Shown: piece by piece, positions 34,268 to 43,526 of the stretch
Layout of the letters: every line of letters begins with the position of its first letter
Numbering within the stretch: position 1 is the first letter of the stretch
Assembly (NCBI GenBank): GCA_014584705.1
Contig: JACTMJ010000006.1
Span: 124,001-188,000, forward strand
Length of the DNA stretch: 64,000 nucleotides
Direction of reading: 5' to 3'
Origin: Acidobacteriota bacterium
GTDB lineage: Bacteria; Acidobacteriota; Terriglobia; Bryobacterales; Bryobacteraceae
Position numbers and translations under genes: made by a program
The notes under the pieces: model-generated
Told to the model about the DNA's origin: nothing
Seen by the model: only the letters and a program-made list of their open reading frames with translations
Database searches by the model: none

Positions 34268-36277
34268 GTGTTTCACCGGATTGAACAGCAAATAGAGCAG
34301 ACGGTGCGAGAAGCGCTCCGCCGTAATTTTGATTCCGACGTGCCCGTGGTGGTGGAGCAACCTCGCCAGTCGCAGTTTGGCGAGATCGCGCTGCCCGTTG
34401 CCTTCTCGCTCGCGCGCGCGCTCAAGAAAGCGCCGAAGGCAATCGCGGGCGATCTCTCCGCCGCGCTTGAAGGACAATTGCCCTACGTCGAATCGCTTGA
34501 AATCGCGGGCAACGGCTTCCTGAACCTTCGCCTGAATCGCGGGGAATACGCCATCGCCCTGCTCGCCGGGGTCGCCAATTCGGCCCTGCCGCCCGAAGGC
34601 AAGATTATCGTCGAGCATACCAACATCAACCCGAATAAGGCGGCCCACATTGGCCACCTCCGCAATGCCGTGCTCGGCGACACGTTCGTGCGCATGCTGC
34701 GCGCGGCCGGCGAGCGCGTGGAGGTTCAGAACTACATCGACAACACCGGCGTGCAGGTGGCCGATGTCGTGGCGGGTTTTCACTTCCTGGAGAAGCGCTC
34801 CGCCGCCGAAGTGCAGGCGCTCATCGGTGATCCCGCGATTCGCTTCGACTATCTCTGCTGGGACCTTTATGCCCGCGTGAGCGCCAATTACCAGGAGAAC
34901 CCGGAGACCCTTGCCTGGCGATCGGAAACCCTGCATGCCATTGAAGCCGGTGAGGGCGAACTCGCCGCAATCGGCCATCTCGTGGCCGATGCCATCGTCG
35001 CCCGCCACGTTGAGACGATGTATCGCCTCGGCATCGAATACGATGTGCTGCCGCGAGAGAGCGAGATTCTCCACCTCAAGTTCTGGGCCAGGGCGTTTGA
35101 GCTTCTCAAGCAGCGCGGGGCCATATATTTCGAGGAAAAGGGCAAGAACAAAGGCTGCTGGGTGATGCCCGCGTCGGCCTTCCGCCAGAGCGGCAAAGCG
35201 GAGACCGCGGCCGCGGCCGAGAACGCCCCGAGCGAGGAGGAAGCCGAGGACAGCAAAGTCATCGTGCGCTCGAACGGCACGGTCACTTACGTCGGCAAGG
35301 ACATCGCCTATCAGCTCTGGAAGTTCGGCTTGCTCGGCCAGGACTTTTATTACCGCTTCTGGAAGCGCTATCCCGAAGGGCATCCAATCTACGTGAGTTC
35401 GAGCGATCCCGCTCAGGCCGCTCCCGCCGCGGAGGTTTCCTTCGGCGGCGGCAAGCGTGTCTACAACGTCATCGATTCCCGGCAGAGCTATCTGCAGGAT
35501 GTGGTCGTGGCCGGGCTACGCGCGCTGCACTACGACGAAGCGGCGGAGAACTCGATCCATTTCGCCTATGAGATGGTAGCGCTCAGCCCGCGCTGCTGCG
35601 CGGATCTTGGCATCGCGCTTTCCGAGGAGGACGCGCGCAAGGCGTACGTTGAAGTCTCCGGCCGCAAGGGGCTCGGCGTGAAGGCCGACGATCTCATCGA
35701 CAAGCTCATAGAAACTGCGTATGCGGAAGTGCTGTCGCGCAACGCCGAGCGCGGCGAAGAGGCTTGCCGCGCCGTTGCGAAACAGATCGCCGTGGGCGCT
35801 CTCCGTTACTTCCTCCTCAAGTACACGCGCAATTCGGTGATCGCTTTTGACTTCCAGGAAGCGCTCAGCTTTGAAGGCGAAACGGGACCCTATGTGCAAT
35901 ACGCGGCTACCCGCGCCCGCAACGTCTTCACCAAACTCGCCGAACGCGGCGAGGAGTTGCCCGATTTCCTGAGCCTGCTCACGAAGCAAACGCTGGCCCG
36001 GCAGCTTGAGGACGAAAACCTCTGGCAGTTGCTGCTGCTCGCCTCCAAGAACGTCACCGCCATTGAGCGCGCCGTCGCGGCCGGCGAACCCGCAAACCTG
36101 GCCAAGTACGCTTTCCAACTGGCGCAGAGCTTCAACGAGTTCTATCACGGCTATCCTATTCTGAAGGAACCGGACACGGCGCGGCGCGCGTTTCTCCTTT
36201 GGCTTGCGAGTTACTTCCGCGCGCAGTTGCTCGGAACCCTCGGCGTGCTGGGTATTGAAGCACCCGAGTTCATGTAA
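34268..36277 (+). CDS. argS: arginyl-tRNA synthetase
   Basis: 669 residues from the GTG at 34268 (FHRIEQQIEQTVREAL), chosen because the -10 element sits just upstream. The class I signature HIGH is His127-His130 in KAAHIGHLRNAVLGD. The KMSKS loop is replaced by GRKGLGVKADDLID, a normal variation in ArgRS. An Ala/Glu-rich insert near residues 315-330 (AAAAENAPSEEEAED) lengthens it relative to the usual 550-600 residues. The C-terminal DALR anticodon-binding domain ends in the family-typical VLGIEAPEFM. It charges tRNA-Arg. trkA follows after 30 nt. Confidence 0.96.
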   Translation: MFHRIEQQIEQTVREALRRNFDSDVPVVVEQPRQSQFGEIALPVAFSLARALKKAPKAIAGDLSAALEGQLPYVESLEIAGNGFLNLRLNRGEYAIALLAGVANSALPPEGKIIVEHTNINPNKAAHIGHLRNAVLGDTFVRMLRAAGERVEVQNYIDNTGVQVADVVAGFHFLEKRSAAEVQALIGDPAIRFDYLCWDLYARVSANYQENPETLAWRSETLHAIEAGEGELAAIGHLVADAIVARHVETMYRLGIEYDVLPRESEILHLKFWARAFELLKQRGAIYFEEKGKNKGCWVMPASAFRQSGKAETAAAAENAPSEEEAEDSKVIVRSNGTVTYVGKDIAYQLWKFGLLGQDFYYRFWKRYPEGHPIYVSSSDPAQAAPAAEVSFGGGKRVYNVIDSRQSYLQDVVVAGLRALHYDEAAENSIHFAYEMVALSPRCCADLGIALSEEDARKAYVEVSGRKGLGVKADDLIDKLIETAYAEVLSRNAERGEEACRAVAKQIAVGALRYFLLKYTRNSVIAFDFQEALSFEGETGPYVQYAATRARNVFTKLAERGEELPDFLSLLTKQTLARQLEDENLWQLLLLASKNVTAIERAVAAGEPANLAKYAFQLAQSFNEFYHGYPILKEPDTARRAFLLWLASYFRAQLLGTLGVLGIEAPEFM

Positions 36278-36307
36278 CGGACAGCGCTCCGCGAGGAGAG
36301 GAACTCA

Positions 36308-37687
36308 ATGCGCGTCTTGATTTGCGGGGGCGGCGATGTCGCGCTTCTGCTGGCACGCCGGATGAGCCGGGAAGGCAACGATGTCGTGGTCGTGGAAGCG
36401 GACGCCCGCCGCTGCGAGTATCTCGAGGAAGCTCTCGACGCCACCATCGTACGCGGCCACGCCGCCAGCGGCCGCACCCTGCACCGCGCCGGCCTCACCC
36501 AGGCCGATATGCTCATCGCCGTCACGAATTCGGACGAAGTGAATTTTCTCGCCTGCCTCATCGCTCAGAACGAGCGCGCGGCGAAAATCCGCATTGCCCG
36601 TATGCGCACGCACGAAGTGGCGTACTGGCGCCACATGGCGGAGAATCTCGGCCTTGAGATCGACCTGATCATCCACCCGGAATCCGAAGTGGCGGAGCGC
36701 ATTTTGCGCGTGCTCGCCAGCCCCGGCGTCTCCGATATCCACGACTTCGCCAACGGCTCCGTGCGCCTCTTTGGCCTCACCGTTCAGCCCCAGAGTTGGT
36801 TGGCGGGCAAGACGCTCCGCGAGTTGGACGCCGCCGGCCCCCCGCGCAATTCCATCATCGCGATGATCTTTCGCAATCAGCACGTCATCATCCCTCGCGG
36901 CAGCGACACGCTGGAACCCGAAGACCACGTCTACGTCTGCTGCAACCGCGAAGAAGAGGACGAAACGATGCGCTTCATGGGGCTTCCCGGCCATACCAAA
37001 CTCGAAAGCGTCTTCATTCTGGGCGGGAGGCAGATCAGCATTCAGATCGCGCGGGAACTCGAAAGCCGCAACGTGCAAGTGAAGCTCTTCGAGCAGAATC
37101 TGGATCGATGCAACCTGCTCACGGAGTTGCTCGACAAGACGCTCATCGTGAATGCCGATGGTACCGAGGAATCCATCCTGCTCGAAGAGAACATCCGGGG
37201 CGTCAGCGCATTTCTCAGCCTCACCTCGGACGATGAGGATAACCTCATCGCGTCCCTGCTCGCCCGCAAACTGGGCGCGCACAAGGTAGTAACCCTCCTC
37301 AACCGTCTGAACTACCTTACGATGGCCCAGCGCCTCGGAATCAACACCTCGATCAGCCCGCGCACCGTCGCCGTCGATCAGATCCTGCAATTCGTTCGCA
37401 AGGGCCGCGTTCTTTCCGTAACCACGTTTCGCGAGGAGGAGGCGGAGGCGATCGAACTCCTCGCGACCGAAGACTCCCGCTACGCCGGCAAACGCCTGAT
37501 GGACCTCAAATTTCCCGACGGCTGCATCGTAGGGGCGATTGCCAAACCCGGCGGCGACGTGATCGTGCCCCGCGGCGCTTCGGTGATCGAAGCCGGGGAC
37601 CGCGTGATCTTTTTCGCGCTCGAATCCGCCGTCCCGAAGCTGGAACAAGCCTTCTTCAGAGACCGAGACGGGAGGGGCCGGAATTGA
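36308..37687 (+). CDS. trkA: Trk potassium uptake regulator TrkA
   Basis: 459 residues with two RCK_N Rossmann domains, each followed by an RCK_C domain, as in E. coli TrkA. The first nucleotide-binding motif is ICGGGDVALLLARR and the second FILGGRQISIQIARE. It binds NAD(H)/ATP and gates the TrkH channel from the cytoplasmic face. It shares a 4-nt TTGA overlap with trkH and follows argS by 30 nt, so all three may form one unit. Confidence 0.94.
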   Translation: MRVLICGGGDVALLLARRMSREGNDVVVVEADARRCEYLEEALDATIVRGHAASGRTLHRAGLTQADMLIAVTNSDEVNFLACLIAQNERAAKIRIARMRTHEVAYWRHMAENLGLEIDLIIHPESEVAERILRVLASPGVSDIHDFANGSVRLFGLTVQPQSWLAGKTLRELDAAGPPRNSIIAMIFRNQHVIIPRGSDTLEPEDHVYVCCNREEEDETMRFMGLPGHTKLESVFILGGRQISIQIARELESRNVQVKLFEQNLDRCNLLTELLDKTLIVNADGTEESILLEENIRGVSAFLSLTSDDEDNLIASLLARKLGAHKVVTLLNRLNYLTMAQRLGINTSISPRTVAVDQILQFVRKGRVLSVTTFREEEAEAIELLATEDSRYAGKRLMDLKFPDGCIVGAIAKPGGDVIVPRGASVIEAGDRVIFFALESAVPKLEQAFFRDRDGRGRN

Positions 37688-39135
37688 TCCGCTACGGCGT
37701 CCTCGGCTTCATCTCCGGGCAGTTCCTGATTCTCTTCGCGATCTCCATGCTGCTGCCCATCGCTGTGGGAGTGAGCTCCCGGGACGATGGGCTCGCGGTT
37801 CTCTGTTATACCGCTCTCGGCTGCGTTGCGGCCGGCCTGCTCCTGATGCGGGTCTGCCCCCGCTCGCAAGCCGACCTCACCCTGCGCGAGGGCATCATGC
37901 TCGTGGTGATGCTATGGACCGGCGTGATGATCGTGGGGGCGATCCCCTTCATGTTCTCTCCCTGGTTCCCCACCGTCATCGACGCCATCTTCGAGTCGAC
38001 GGCCGGCTTCACCACCACCGGGGGCACCGTTCTGCCCGACGTCGAAGTGCTGCCCCCGAGCATTCAGATGTGGCGCTGCTTCAGCCACTGGCTGGGCGGT
38101 GTCGGAATCATCCTGCTGGCGATCGCCATCCTGCCCCTGCTCGGAATCGGCAGCATGGCTCTCTACAAGGCGCAGGCCGGCGCGCTGAAATCCGAGCGTC
38201 TCAAGCCTCGCGTGATTGAGACGGCGCGCGCTCTCTGGAAGTTCTACGTCGTAGCCACCGTCATTCAATACCTGGCGCTTCGCATTGCCGGCATGAACTG
38301 GTTCGATTCTCTCTGCCATACCTTTTCCACGATGGGCACCGGCGGCTTCTCCACGAAGACCGCCTCCGTCGGCCACTACAATAGCGCCCCGATGGAATAC
38401 ATCATCATCGTCTTTATGATCATTGCCGGGCTGAACTTCACGGTGCATTACCGCGCCGTGCGGGACCGCTCCGTCCTCACCTATTTTCGCGACATCGAGT
38501 TCCGCGTCTTCCTCACCATCATCGGCGCGGCCACCTTCCTCATCATGGTGTCTCTCTTGGAGAATCAGCGCTACGGCCTGGAACTGGCCTTCCGCCGGGC
38601 GCTTTTCCAGGCCGCTTCCGTGGCTTCCACCACCGGTTTCGCCACGGAGAACTATGAACTCTGGGCGCCGCTCCCGCAGATGCTGCTCTTCCTTCTGGGC
38701 GCCCTCGGCGCAAATACCGGCAGCACGGCCGGGGGCGTCAAGAGCTTTCGCGTCTACGTGATTTTTCTTTCTCTCAAGCGGGAATTCAAGAAGATGGTGG
38801 AGCGCCGCGCCGTATTCGCGATTCGCATCGGCGGGCAGGTATTGAGCGAGGCCCAGGTGCACAGCGCGCTCAGCTTCGTCCTGATGGTCGTCGTGTTCCT
38901 CGCCGCGGCGTCCTCGATGCTGGCCGCCCTGGGCGTGGACATGCTCACGTCGGTCACCACGGCCGCCTCCTGCATGTTCAGCGTGGGTCCCGCATTCGGC
39001 ACGGTAGGCCCCGCCGAAAACTACGCGCACCTGCCGGGTTTGGCAAAAGTGATCCTCTCCGTCTGCATGCTCGCGGGACGCGTGGAGTTCTTCACGCTCC
39101 TCCTCGTCTTCGCGCCCGCCTTCTGGCGCAAATGA
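37684..39135 (+). CDS. trkH: Trk potassium uptake channel subunit TrkH/TrkG
   Basis: 483 residues from TTG 37684, overlapping the trkA stop by 4 nt. It has ten or so membrane helices in four M1-P-M2 repeats. Filter-loop signatures are TTGGTVLPDVE, STMGTGGFSTK, STTGFATENYE and GPAFGTVGPAENY, plus the TGSTAGGVKSFR motif that faces TrkA. It imports potassium at the inner membrane. It converges with the sulfatase gene 16 nt downstream. Confidence 0.94.
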   Translation: MIRYGVLGFISGQFLILFAISMLLPIAVGVSSRDDGLAVLCYTALGCVAAGLLLMRVCPRSQADLTLREGIMLVVMLWTGVMIVGAIPFMFSPWFPTVIDAIFESTAGFTTTGGTVLPDVEVLPPSIQMWRCFSHWLGGVGIILLAIAILPLLGIGSMALYKAQAGALKSERLKPRVIETARALWKFYVVATVIQYLALRIAGMNWFDSLCHTFSTMGTGGFSTKTASVGHYNSAPMEYIIIVFMIIAGLNFTVHYRAVRDRSVLTYFRDIEFRVFLTIIGAATFLIMVSLLENQRYGLELAFRRALFQAASVASTTGFATENYELWAPLPQMLLFLLGALGANTGSTAGGVKSFRVYVIFLSLKREFKKMVERRAVFAIRIGGQVLSEAQVHSALSFVLMVVVFLAAASSMLAALGVDMLTSVTTAASCMFSVGPAFGTVGPAENYAHLPGLAKVILSVCMLAGRVEFFTLLLVFAPAFWRK

Positions 39136-39151
39136 GTCTCGAAACCGGCGG

Positions 39152-40918
39152 CTAGCCAACGAGCTCGAGGTGCAGATACCAGACTCCCACGGAAGCCCGT
39201 TCCCCCTCCGCATTCACACTCTCGAACCAGGCTTCCGCATCGCCGGGCCCGGCGGGAATGGCCAGTGCGGGGAACTCGCAGTCCTTTTCCCCTGCCGGTA
39301 GCGGCATGGTGGCATCCACGCCGTTCAAGCGGAAGCGCGCCGTGCGGATCCCGTCCGTTGGCGATCCATCCAGCCGCACACGATAGGTTCCACCCCGGCG
39401 CACGTCCACTTCCCAGTGGCCCTGAACGCCGCTCTCTTCTCTCCAACCCGCCCTTGGGCCTCGCCAATCCTGCCGCGTGAGCGTCACCGGATTCGCCTCC
39501 GCCGCCCCCACATAGATCCGTGGGGGCGCAAAGCCGCGTGTAGCGGAGACGGAGATCAGCCAGTTGTCATAGCGGCGCGTGAGTTCGGCGGCGAGCTGCG
39601 GCATCTCCGCCGCCAGATCCCTGGTCTCGCCCGGATCGTTCGTGAGATCGAAGAGTTCGCGCCCGTTCGGCAGTTCGCGCTGCAGTACGAGCTTGTATCT
39701 TTCCGTAACAACGGCGGCGGATTCCCGAGGAATCGGCTGGTCTCCCCGATGCCACTGTGTAAAGAAAGTGCGATCCGCCCAGCCCCCGCCGCGGCCTTCC
39801 AGCAGCGGCACCAGGCTCTTGCCGTCAAGTCGCAAGCGGCTTGGCAGCTTCACGCCCGCGTATTCGCAGATCGTGGGAAGCAGATCAATGTGCGCGGTCA
39901 GGCGTTCGCACTTGCTCCCGGCTTCAATGCGCCCGGGCCAGCGGACAAACAGAGGCGTGCGGATGCCGCCCTCATACACGCTGCCCTTGAATCCGCGCAG
40001 CCCCGCGTTGAAGCGCTCCGGGCCGCCGGCGCCATTGTCCGTCAGGAAGATCACGACGGTGTCCTCGGCCAGGCCCAGTTGGTCCAGCTTCGCGAGCAGC
40101 TTTCCCAGGTTGTCGTCAATGTTCTTCACCATGGCGTAAAGTTTCGCCACATCGTCGCTCAACCCCGTGCCACGGAAAGGGGTCACCCACTCTTCCGGCA
40201 CCTCAAGCGGGATGTGAGGCGCGTTCGTGGCAACGTAGCAAAAGAAGGGCTCGCCGCGATGCGTCTCCATAAAGCGCATCGCGGCCTCCGCGAAGATATC
40301 CGTGCAGTAGCCCTCGAAGCGCTTCTCAACGCCGTTCTCGCTCAGCATCGGATTCAAATATCCGTTATTCGGCGGGTCGGAAGGCTGGCCGATGCCGCCG
40401 CCGTGATGCACCAGCGACACCTCAAATCCCTGGTCCATCGCGCGCATGGGGAAGTTGTCCCCCAGGTGCCACTTACCGAAGATTCCGGTGCGATACCCCC
40501 CGGCCCGCAACAGTTCCGCGATGGTCGTCTCGTCCGGATACATCATCGCGCGACCCTTGAAGGTATCCACGACGCCCGTTCGATAGTTGTAGCGTCCGGT
40601 CATCAGGCTCGCGCGTGTGGGGGCGCAGACCGGAGAGACATGAAAGTTATCGAAGCGCATGCCCTCTTCGGCCACGCGGTCCATCCGCGGAGTCTCCAGA
40701 ATCGTGTTCCCGCCGGCGGATAGATCGCCCCACCCCTGGTCGTCGGTCATCACCAGCAGCACGTTGGGACGGCGCGCGGACTTCTGGCAGCCAGTCATCG
40801 CGGCTGCGGCGGCGGTGGCACCGGCGGCCAGGAATCCTCGCCGGCTGAATCGAGTCTCGTGGCTGGGTCCCCCGAGCCGGCTGGAAGCAGGGCGAGCGCC
40901 CAACGGAACTGCACGCAT
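39152..40918 (-). CDS. type I sulfatase (arylsulfatase), Tat-exported, possible lipoprotein
   Basis: 588 residues from the ATG at 40916-40918; an in-frame ATG at 40981 would lengthen the n-region. The signal is SRRGFLAAGATAAAAAMTGC: a twin-arginine motif that ends in a cysteine acceptable as a lipobox, so it may be a Tat lipoprotein. The formylglycine site is CAPTRASLMTGR (Cys-x-Pro-x-Arg). Metal ligands are in MTDDQGWGDL and FLTDNGAGG. The C-terminal 120 residues form an extra beta domain, probably for carbohydrate contact. It removes sulfate from a glycan or aryl ester outside the cytoplasm. No sulfatase-maturating enzyme is in the window. Confidence 0.9.
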   Translation of the reverse strand: MRAVPLGARPASSRLGGPSHETRFSRRGFLAAGATAAAAAMTGCQKSARRPNVLLVMTDDQGWGDLSAGGNTILETPRMDRVAEEGMRFDNFHVSPVCAPTRASLMTGRYNYRTGVVDTFKGRAMMYPDETTIAELLRAGGYRTGIFGKWHLGDNFPMRAMDQGFEVSLVHHGGGIGQPSDPPNNGYLNPMLSENGVEKRFEGYCTDIFAEAAMRFMETHRGEPFFCYVATNAPHIPLEVPEEWVTPFRGTGLSDDVAKLYAMVKNIDDNLGKLLAKLDQLGLAEDTVVIFLTDNGAGGPERFNAGLRGFKGSVYEGGIRTPLFVRWPGRIEAGSKCERLTAHIDLLPTICEYAGVKLPSRLRLDGKSLVPLLEGRGGGWADRTFFTQWHRGDQPIPRESAAVVTERYKLVLQRELPNGRELFDLTNDPGETRDLAAEMPQLAAELTRRYDNWLISVSATRGFAPPRIYVGAAEANPVTLTRQDWRGPRAGWREESGVQGHWEVDVRRGGTYRVRLDGSPTDGIRTARFRLNGVDATMPLPAGEKDCEFPALAIPAGPGDAEAWFESVNAEGERASVGVWYLHLELVG

Positions 40919-41061
40919 GGCGTTCTCCAGGCAGAGCATCAATCGCCACACCGGAACGGTCGCCAGGATCGCCCCGCGCATGGCCCGTGTGGATTATATC
41001 TGAACCTGGGTAAACGTTCCGAATGGAGCGCTCTTTCCCACCGACGCTCGCCCCGCGCGCG

Positions 41062-42099
41062 CTAGGAATTCAACAGCCGGATCGGCTTCGCTTCGCGGGC
41101 GATCACTTTCCCGATGCGATGAAATCCCCGGTGGCGAATCATCGCTTCCGGCGAATCGTCGCTGTCAATCGCCACCAGCAATCCGCCGGAAGTTTGCGGA
41201 TCATAAAGCAATGCATCGAGGTCCGGGTCGATCTTCGACGCATATTCCACCGCGCAACCGGCGAATTCCCGGTTGTTCTTGAGCCCGCCCGCGTGCGCCT
41301 TCTCGTGGGAATAGGTGAGCGCGCCTGAAAGCAGCGGCACCGCCGACGCATTCACCGCGGCGGTAATTTCGCTCCCGGCGCACAGTTCCTTGAGGTGGCC
41401 AAGAAGCCCAAAGCCCGTCACATCGGTGCACGCATGCACGTTCAACCCGTCGAGCGCTTCCGCCGCCGCCCGGTTGAGTTCCAGCATCGAAGCGATGGAC
41501 GCCGTGACATCGCTCGCGGCGGCGTCGCCCCGTTTGGCGGCAGTGGAGATCACACCCGTGCCGATCGGCTTAGAGAGCAGCAGCGTATCACCGGGCCGCG
41601 CGCCCACATTCCGCCAGAAACGCTTCGGATGCGCAACGCCGGTGACGGCGTAGCCGAACTTCACTTCCTCGTCGCTCACGCTGTGTCCGCCGATCACGGA
41701 ACAGGCGGCCTCCCTCATCTTCTCCGCGCCGCCTTGCAGCACCTCAAGCAGCAGATCCGGGTCCCCGTTTCCCGGAAACGCGACAATCGAGACCGCCGAA
41801 ATCGGCTTCCCACCCATTGCATAGACGTCGCTCAGCGCGTTTGCCGCCGCGATTGCCCCGTAGGTGTATGGGTCGTCGACAATCGGTGTGAAAAAATCTA
41901 CCGTCTGGATGAGGGCGCAGTCCTCCGTCAGCTTGTAGACGCCGGCATCGTCGGCCGTCTCAAACCCCGCTAGCACTCGCGGATTCCTCCACACCGTCAG
42001 GCGCGGAAGGACGTTATCCAAAAACTTTGGATTCAATTTGGACGCTCAACCGGCCGCCTTGGCATTCGCCGTCAGCCGGTATACGGTTTCTCTGGACAT
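41062..42099 (-). CDS. selD: selenophosphate synthetase containing selenocysteine (in-frame TGA)
   Basis: 345 residues when read from the ATG at 42097-42099 through an in-frame TGA at 42046-42048 as selenocysteine. The N-terminus then reads MSRETVYRLTANAKAAGU followed by ASKL, with Sec18 and Lys21 at the positions of the catalytic Cys17 and Lys20 of E. coli SelD. Without recoding, the frame would begin at a TTG (42036), lack both residues and be about 20 residues short. The rest is normal SelD: TVDFFTPIVDDPYTYG, NALSDVYAMGG, CTDVTGFGLLGHL. It makes selenophosphate from selenide and ATP for Sec-tRNA. Sec-type SelD is known in other bacteria. SelA, SelB and tRNA-Sec must lie elsewhere in the genome. 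Confidence 0.92.
42016..42032 (-). promoter_or_regulatory. bacterial SECIS-like stem-loop for selD
   Basis: In selD mRNA, AUCCAAA and UUUGGAU form a perfect 7-bp stem closed by a GUU triloop. The loop begins with G and lies 20 nt after the UGA. This fits the published bacterial SECIS model: a short apical loop with G in its first two bases at about 16-37 nt from UGA. It lies inside the coding region, where SelB would bind. Confidence 0.72.
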
Positions 42100-42122
42100 A
42101 CCGGGAAACGCAACTCCCGCGT

Positions 42123-42146
42123 GGCACGGCCCAAACCGCCCGTGCC
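42123..42146 (-). other. hairpin in the selD leader
   Basis: Stem GGCACGG (42123-42129) / CCGTGCC (42140-42146) with a 10-nt loop, 24-47 nt before the selD ATG. It may end transcription from the upstream mscS gene or form leader structure. There is no U run. The only SD-like GGGAG is 14 nt from the ATG and can itself pair with TCCCG just upstream of the start, so initiation may be weak or controlled. Confidence 0.4.
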
Positions 42147-42169
42147 GGTGGCGAGCGGAGCTACTCCCT

Positions 42170-42175
42170 AGTGTA
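42170..42175 (-). promoter_or_regulatory. candidate -10 of selD
   Basis: TACACT on the minus strand, 70 nt before the selD ATG and just after the end of mscS. No clear -35 hexamer is present. It would allow selD to be transcribed apart from mscS. Confidence 0.35.
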
Positions 42176-42188
42176 GTGCTTTGGCGCG

Positions 42189-43292
42189 CTATTCGCCGGG
42201 GGGCGCATCAAAATTGCCCCGCTCGCGCATCTGCCGCGGATCGGGAGTCGAAGCGGCGGGCGCGGCCTCCTCGATTCGTTCCCCGCGTCCCTCTCCGTTT
42301 CGCAACTCTTCCATCACTTCGCGCACCACTTCTTTCAGAACCGCGCGGTCCATGGGGAAGCCACCGGTTCCCGCCAGTTCCCGTGCCACGCCTTCGCCGA
42401 GATAAAGCGTACGGTGCGGATAAGGCATTTCAATTCCAAGCTCGTCGAAGCGCTTCTTGATCCGGCGGTTCAACTCGCGGCCCACTGCCCACTGCTGGAT
42501 CGGCCGCGTCTTGATTCGCATCTTGAGCGTCACCGCGCTCTCGCCAAACTGATCAACACCCAGCACTTCGAGCGGCTCCAGAATCATCGCGCTGTACGCC
42601 GCCTCCGCTTGCATCTGCTTAGCCAGTTCCCGCACCGTCTCGGCTACCTTGTCGGTGTCTTCCTTATAGGCCACACCCAAATCCCAAACGTAATACGAAT
42701 ACTCCTGCGTCAGATTTGAGAGCTTCGTGATCGCGCCGTTGGGGAAAATGTGGACGGTCCCTTCCATGCTCCGCAGCCTTGTCGTGCGCAGATTGATCTC
42801 CTCCACCAGCCCGCCGGTGCCGTTAATCTCCGCCACATCACCCACGCGAATCTGATCCTCGAGCAGCAGAAACACACCGCTAACCACATCCCGCACCAGA
42901 TTCTGCGCGCCGAAACTCACCGCCAGACCAGCCACGCCGGCCGTAGCGAGTATTGGCGCAATATCGAAGCCCGCCTGCTGAAGAGACGTGATCACCGCGA
43001 TCACCCAGATGAGGGAAGTCAGTGTGCGCCGGAATAGCGCAGCCAAAGTGTTTGCTCGCTTGGCGAATTCCCCCGCGTCGCGATGCGACTGGTCCATCGC
43101 CCTCACCATGTGAGAGCGAATCTTCGGCACAAAGCGATTGACGATCACCGTGGCAACCCACGCCAGCAGAATCACGATCAGGACGCGAATCGCGGATGCG
43201 GAATACATCAGCACCCGCTGGGGCGATAGCGCCTGTTCCCAGAATCGGACCGTGAGAATGTCGAAGATCTGAAAGAAGAGATACAAAGCCAA
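42189..43292 (-). CDS. MscS-family mechanosensitive channel
   Basis: 367 residues from a TTG at 43290-43292 with AGGAAAGGA eight bases upstream. Three membrane helices lie in the N-terminal 150 residues; the pore helix TM3 is ATAGVAGLAVSFGAQNLVRD, with the Gly/Ala packing typical of MscS. The beta domain follows (DQIRVGDVAEINGTGGLVEE, FPNGAITKLSN), then the C-terminal alpha/beta domain. The last 35 residues are Glu/Arg-rich and disordered. It releases solutes on hypo-osmotic shock. The hopanoid operon lies upstream and selD downstream on the same strand. Confidence 0.92.
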   Translation of the reverse strand: MALYLFFQIFDILTVRFWEQALSPQRVLMYSASAIRVLIVILLAWVATVIVNRFVPKIRSHMVRAMDQSHRDAGEFAKRANTLAALFRRTLTSLIWVIAVITSLQQAGFDIAPILATAGVAGLAVSFGAQNLVRDVVSGVFLLLEDQIRVGDVAEINGTGGLVEEINLRTTRLRSMEGTVHIFPNGAITKLSNLTQEYSYYVWDLGVAYKEDTDKVAETVRELAKQMQAEAAYSAMILEPLEVLGVDQFGESAVTLKMRIKTRPIQQWAVGRELNRRIKKRFDELGIEMPYPHRTLYLGEGVARELAGTGGFPMDRAVLKEVVREVMEELRNGEGRGERIEEAAPAASTPDPRQMRERGNFDAPPGE

Positions 43293-43526
43293 AATGCAAT
43301 TCCTTTCCTCGCGAGGGGGTGGTCATTGGCCGAGAGGGGAGGCAGCGGGGTTCCCGGGCCTGAGGTGCGGTGATCCAGGAATCTGGCTCGGAATCGCCGG
43401 ATGCGGCGTCCGCACCGCCTCCTTCCATCCTACGCGCTCTTCCGCCGCGCTGCGTATCCTCGCGCTTCGTCGGGCGAAACAATCTCGCCGGGGTTCAGGC
43501 CCTCCGCCACGCTTCCCTCATCCCGT

